Assembly (NCBI GenBank): GCA_024763295.1
Contig: JANTFU010000145.1
Coordinates: 1 to 6,211, forward strand
DNA from: Anaerolineales bacterium
GTDB lineage: Bacteria > Chloroflexota > Anaerolineae > Anaerolineales > Villigracilaceae
Direction of reading: 5' to 3'
DNA: 6,211 nt
The notes under the pieces are model-generated. The model had not been told where the DNA came from. It saw only the letters and a list, made by a program, of their open reading frames with translations, and did not search any database. A program made the position numbers and the translations under genes. Below are positions 5,039 to 6,211 of the stretch, piece after piece. Position 1 is the stretch's first letter, and each line of letters opens with the position of its first letter.

Positions 5039-5704
5039 ATGAAAATGACAATTCGCTTTGCAATGCTGATTTCTGCCGCAGCGCTCTTGCTTTCGGCTTG
5101 TGTGCCGACCCCCGCTGCCAATGACGGCGCGACCATCGATGCGACCCAAGCCGCCCAAATGGTGGAAGAAGCTGTACAAAAAGCGCTTGACGGGCAGGCA
5201 ACCCAAAATGCTGCCAACCAACCCGCAGCCACCGCGACGCTACTGCCCGCGACAGTGACCCCCATCCCTGCTCCGGCGACCGAAACGCCCATTCCGACGG
5301 TGACGGCAATCGTTATCGCCCCGACAGCGACTACGGCTCCGGCAAGCGGTGGCGGTGGGACGTATACCACCCCGCAGTATTACTGCACCTACAATCAGGG
5401 GAAACGCCCCAAAGAAAACGAAGTCTTTGCTGCCGGCGATTCTTTTGATATTAAGTTTACCATCGTGAACGGCGGAACCGCCACTTGGCCCGCCGGCATT
5501 GACGTGAAATATGGCTACAACACCGACTTCACCAATGGTGGCACCTCCCGTATGGAAATTCCAGTAGCGCTGGGACCTGGTGAAAGCTACCAGATTGGAC
5601 CCTTTGATGCGTGGGCACCGAATCAAAGCGGGCATTATGTGATGGGCTTCATTGTTGAAGGCGTTGACAACTGCACCCCCTATATTGCAATCAACGTAAA
5701 ATAG
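5039..5704 (+). CDS. Lipoprotein with Thr/Pro linker and NBR1-like Ig domain
   Basis: The 221-residue product starts with a lipoprotein signal: basic N-terminus, hydrophobic stretch at residues 7-18 and lipobox LSAC with the lipidated C21. A short helical segment (about 34-60) is followed by a Thr/Pro/Ala-rich linker (about 61-105) and a compact beta domain (about 112-221). That domain carries the pattern of the NBR1-type Ig-like fold: FDIKFTIVNGGTATWPAG (136-153), GPGESYQIGPFDAWAP and SGHYVMGFIVEG. C116 and C212 sit near its ends and could form a disulfide. It is probably displayed on the outer face of the cytoplasmic membrane; its ligand is unknown. AAGGAG with 6-nt spacing supports the ATG at 5039, with Met3 a minor alternative. 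It is 12 nt after kamA and is followed by a strong terminator, so it is the last gene of the kamA transcript. Confidence 0.9.
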   Translation: MKMTIRFAMLISAAALLLSACVPTPAANDGATIDATQAAQMVEEAVQKALDGQATQNAANQPAATATLLPATVTPIPAPATETPIPTVTAIVIAPTATTAPASGGGGTYTTPQYYCTYNQGKRPKENEVFAAGDSFDIKFTIVNGGTATWPAGIDVKYGYNTDFTNGGTSRMEIPVALGPGESYQIGPFDAWAPNQSGHYVMGFIVEGVDNCTPYIAINVK

Positions 5705-5720
5705 ACCTAGCGGAAGATAC

Positions 5721-5754
5721 AAGCCCTCCGGAGCAATCCGGAGGGCTTATTTTT
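5721..5754 (+). terminator. Strong intrinsic terminator after the first lipoprotein gene
   Basis: A perfect 12-bp stem (AAGCCCTCCGGA paired with TCCGGAGGGCTT) with a GCAA tetraloop of GNRA type is followed by ATTTTT. It begins 16 nt after the stop at 5704. There is no T run on the other strand. It should end the kamA-lipoprotein message, yet it lies only 18 nt before the ATG of the next gene in the same direction. Confidence 0.9.
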
Positions 5755-5772
5755 CGCATTGGGGAGCAAAAA

Positions 5773-6211
5773 ATGTTTCAAAAACATCCCGTTTTGCCCT
5801 TTTTTTTCGCACTCATGCTCATGCTGGTGAGTTGTGCCCCTGAACCCGCTCCAGTTGTCTCCATTGAGACCATCGTTGCCGCAACTTACAGCGCTAGCGT
5901 TGCGCAAACTGAAGCTGCGCGCCCGCCAAACACGCCTACCCCGATCCTGCCGACGGCAACACGCACGCGCCCTCCGGCAACCATCACCCCAACGCCGACG
6001 GCAACCTTCATCATCGCCAGTATCACGCCTACTTTCACCCCCTCCGCCACCGTGCAGCCTACAGCCACCAACGTCACCAGCGGCTCAGGCAACTTGCTTT
6101 ACTCCTGCAATATTCTTTCCATGTCGCCGCGTGATACGGTGCGCGTAAATAGCAGAGATACCATTCAATGGGTTTGGCAAATTGAAAATAACGGCACCAC
6201 GCGCTGGGACC
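5773..6211 (+). CDS. Second lipoprotein of the same type, C-terminus cut by window edge
   Basis: The frame is open from an ATG at 5773 to the right edge, giving 146 residues. The signal is a hydrophobic stretch (about residues 7-19) with lipobox LVSC and lipidated C21. A short segment (SIETIVAATYSASVAQTEAA) follows, then a Thr/Pro-rich linker (about 50-100). An NBR1-like Ig domain then begins at about residue 110: YSCNIL, then DTIQWVWQIENNGTTRWD at the cut end. The last part matches the first-strand pattern of that fold, including the Trp after the NGT turn. Architecture, signal length and the position of the lipid cysteine match the gene at 5039-5704, so the two are likely tandem paralogs, although their linkers have diverged. 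GGGGAG (5761-5766) with 6-nt spacing supports the start. No separate promoter is visible between the preceding terminator and this start. Confidence 0.9.
   Translation, partial: MFQKHPVLPFFFALMLMLVSCAPEPAPVVSIETIVAATYSASVAQTEAARPPNTPTPILPTATRTRPPATITPTPTATFIIASITPTFTPSATVQPTATNVTSGSGNLLYSCNILSMSPRDTVRVNSRDTIQWVWQIENNGTTRWD

Noticed and set aside
4637..5370. Minus-strand frames of 133-194 codons opposite kamA and the first lipoprotein
   Set aside because: They span the boundary of two well-supported plus-strand genes and have compositionally biased products without recognisable domains.
5664..5691. Promoter inside the end of the first lipoprotein gene (TTGACA, 16 bp, TGCAAT)
   Set aside because: The -35 is perfect but the -10 is weak and the bases are explained by coding for VDN. 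It is kept only as a possibility in the terminator finding.
5240..6148. Open frames within the lipoprotein region (5240-5722 and 5886-6092 minus; 5834-6148 plus)
   Set aside because: They arise from the repetitive Thr/Pro-rich linker codons. The frames beginning at 5039 and 5773 have lipoboxes, ribosome sites and Ig-domain patterns.
1..6211. CRISPR array, tRNA, rRNA, integrase or transposase
   Set aside because: No spaced direct repeats, cloverleaf, rRNA signature or recombinase motif was seen on either strand.

Overview
The window reads like a chromosomal segment of a moderately GC-rich bacterium, most likely a member of the Chloroflexota and probably of the Anaerolineae. This is an inference from gene content. 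The strongest hints are two neighbouring lipoproteins with long Thr/Pro-rich linkers followed by NBR1-type Ig-like domains, a YacL-type PIN-TRAM membrane protein next to cysS, and an unaccompanied lysine 2,3-aminomutase. No rRNA, tRNA or phylogenetic marker comparison was available to settle the taxon.

The left half (1-3374) is read entirely from the minus strand. From its upstream end it holds a YacL-like membrane-anchored PIN-TRAM protein (2316-3374), a 12-bp perfect palindrome (2283-2309), cysteinyl-tRNA synthetase cysS (869-2260), a 3' untranslated stretch with three back-to-back small hairpins (811-856), and an intrinsic terminator (771-797). Beyond the terminator lies a separate AT-richer two-gene cassette: a 71-residue charged helical protein (529-744) followed 2 nt later by a DUF3800-family protein that runs off the left edge (1-526). 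The cassette has its own extended -10 promoter, placed so that the transcript should start at or next to the ATG.

The centre (about 3375-3685) is a divergent intergenic region with two clear sigma70-like promoters, one per direction. Each has 17-bp spacing, and they share the 9-mer ATGATTGAC around their -35 elements. The rightward transcript has a leader of about 125 nt with a possible hairpin and an 8-bp direct repeat.

The right half (3686-6211) is read from the plus strand. Lysine 2,3-aminomutase kamA (3686-5026) is followed after 12 nt by a lipoprotein with a Thr/Pro linker and an NBR1-like Ig domain (5039-5704). A strong intrinsic terminator (5721-5754) comes next, and only 18 nt after its T tract a second lipoprotein of the same architecture begins (5773, cut by the right edge).

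Functionally, yacL-cysS looks like a housekeeping RNA/translation unit. The kamA-lipoprotein pair looks like an operon whose joint purpose is not evident from sequence. The DUF3800 cassette is the accessory, functionally uncharacterised part of the window and the best candidate for an undescribed system.
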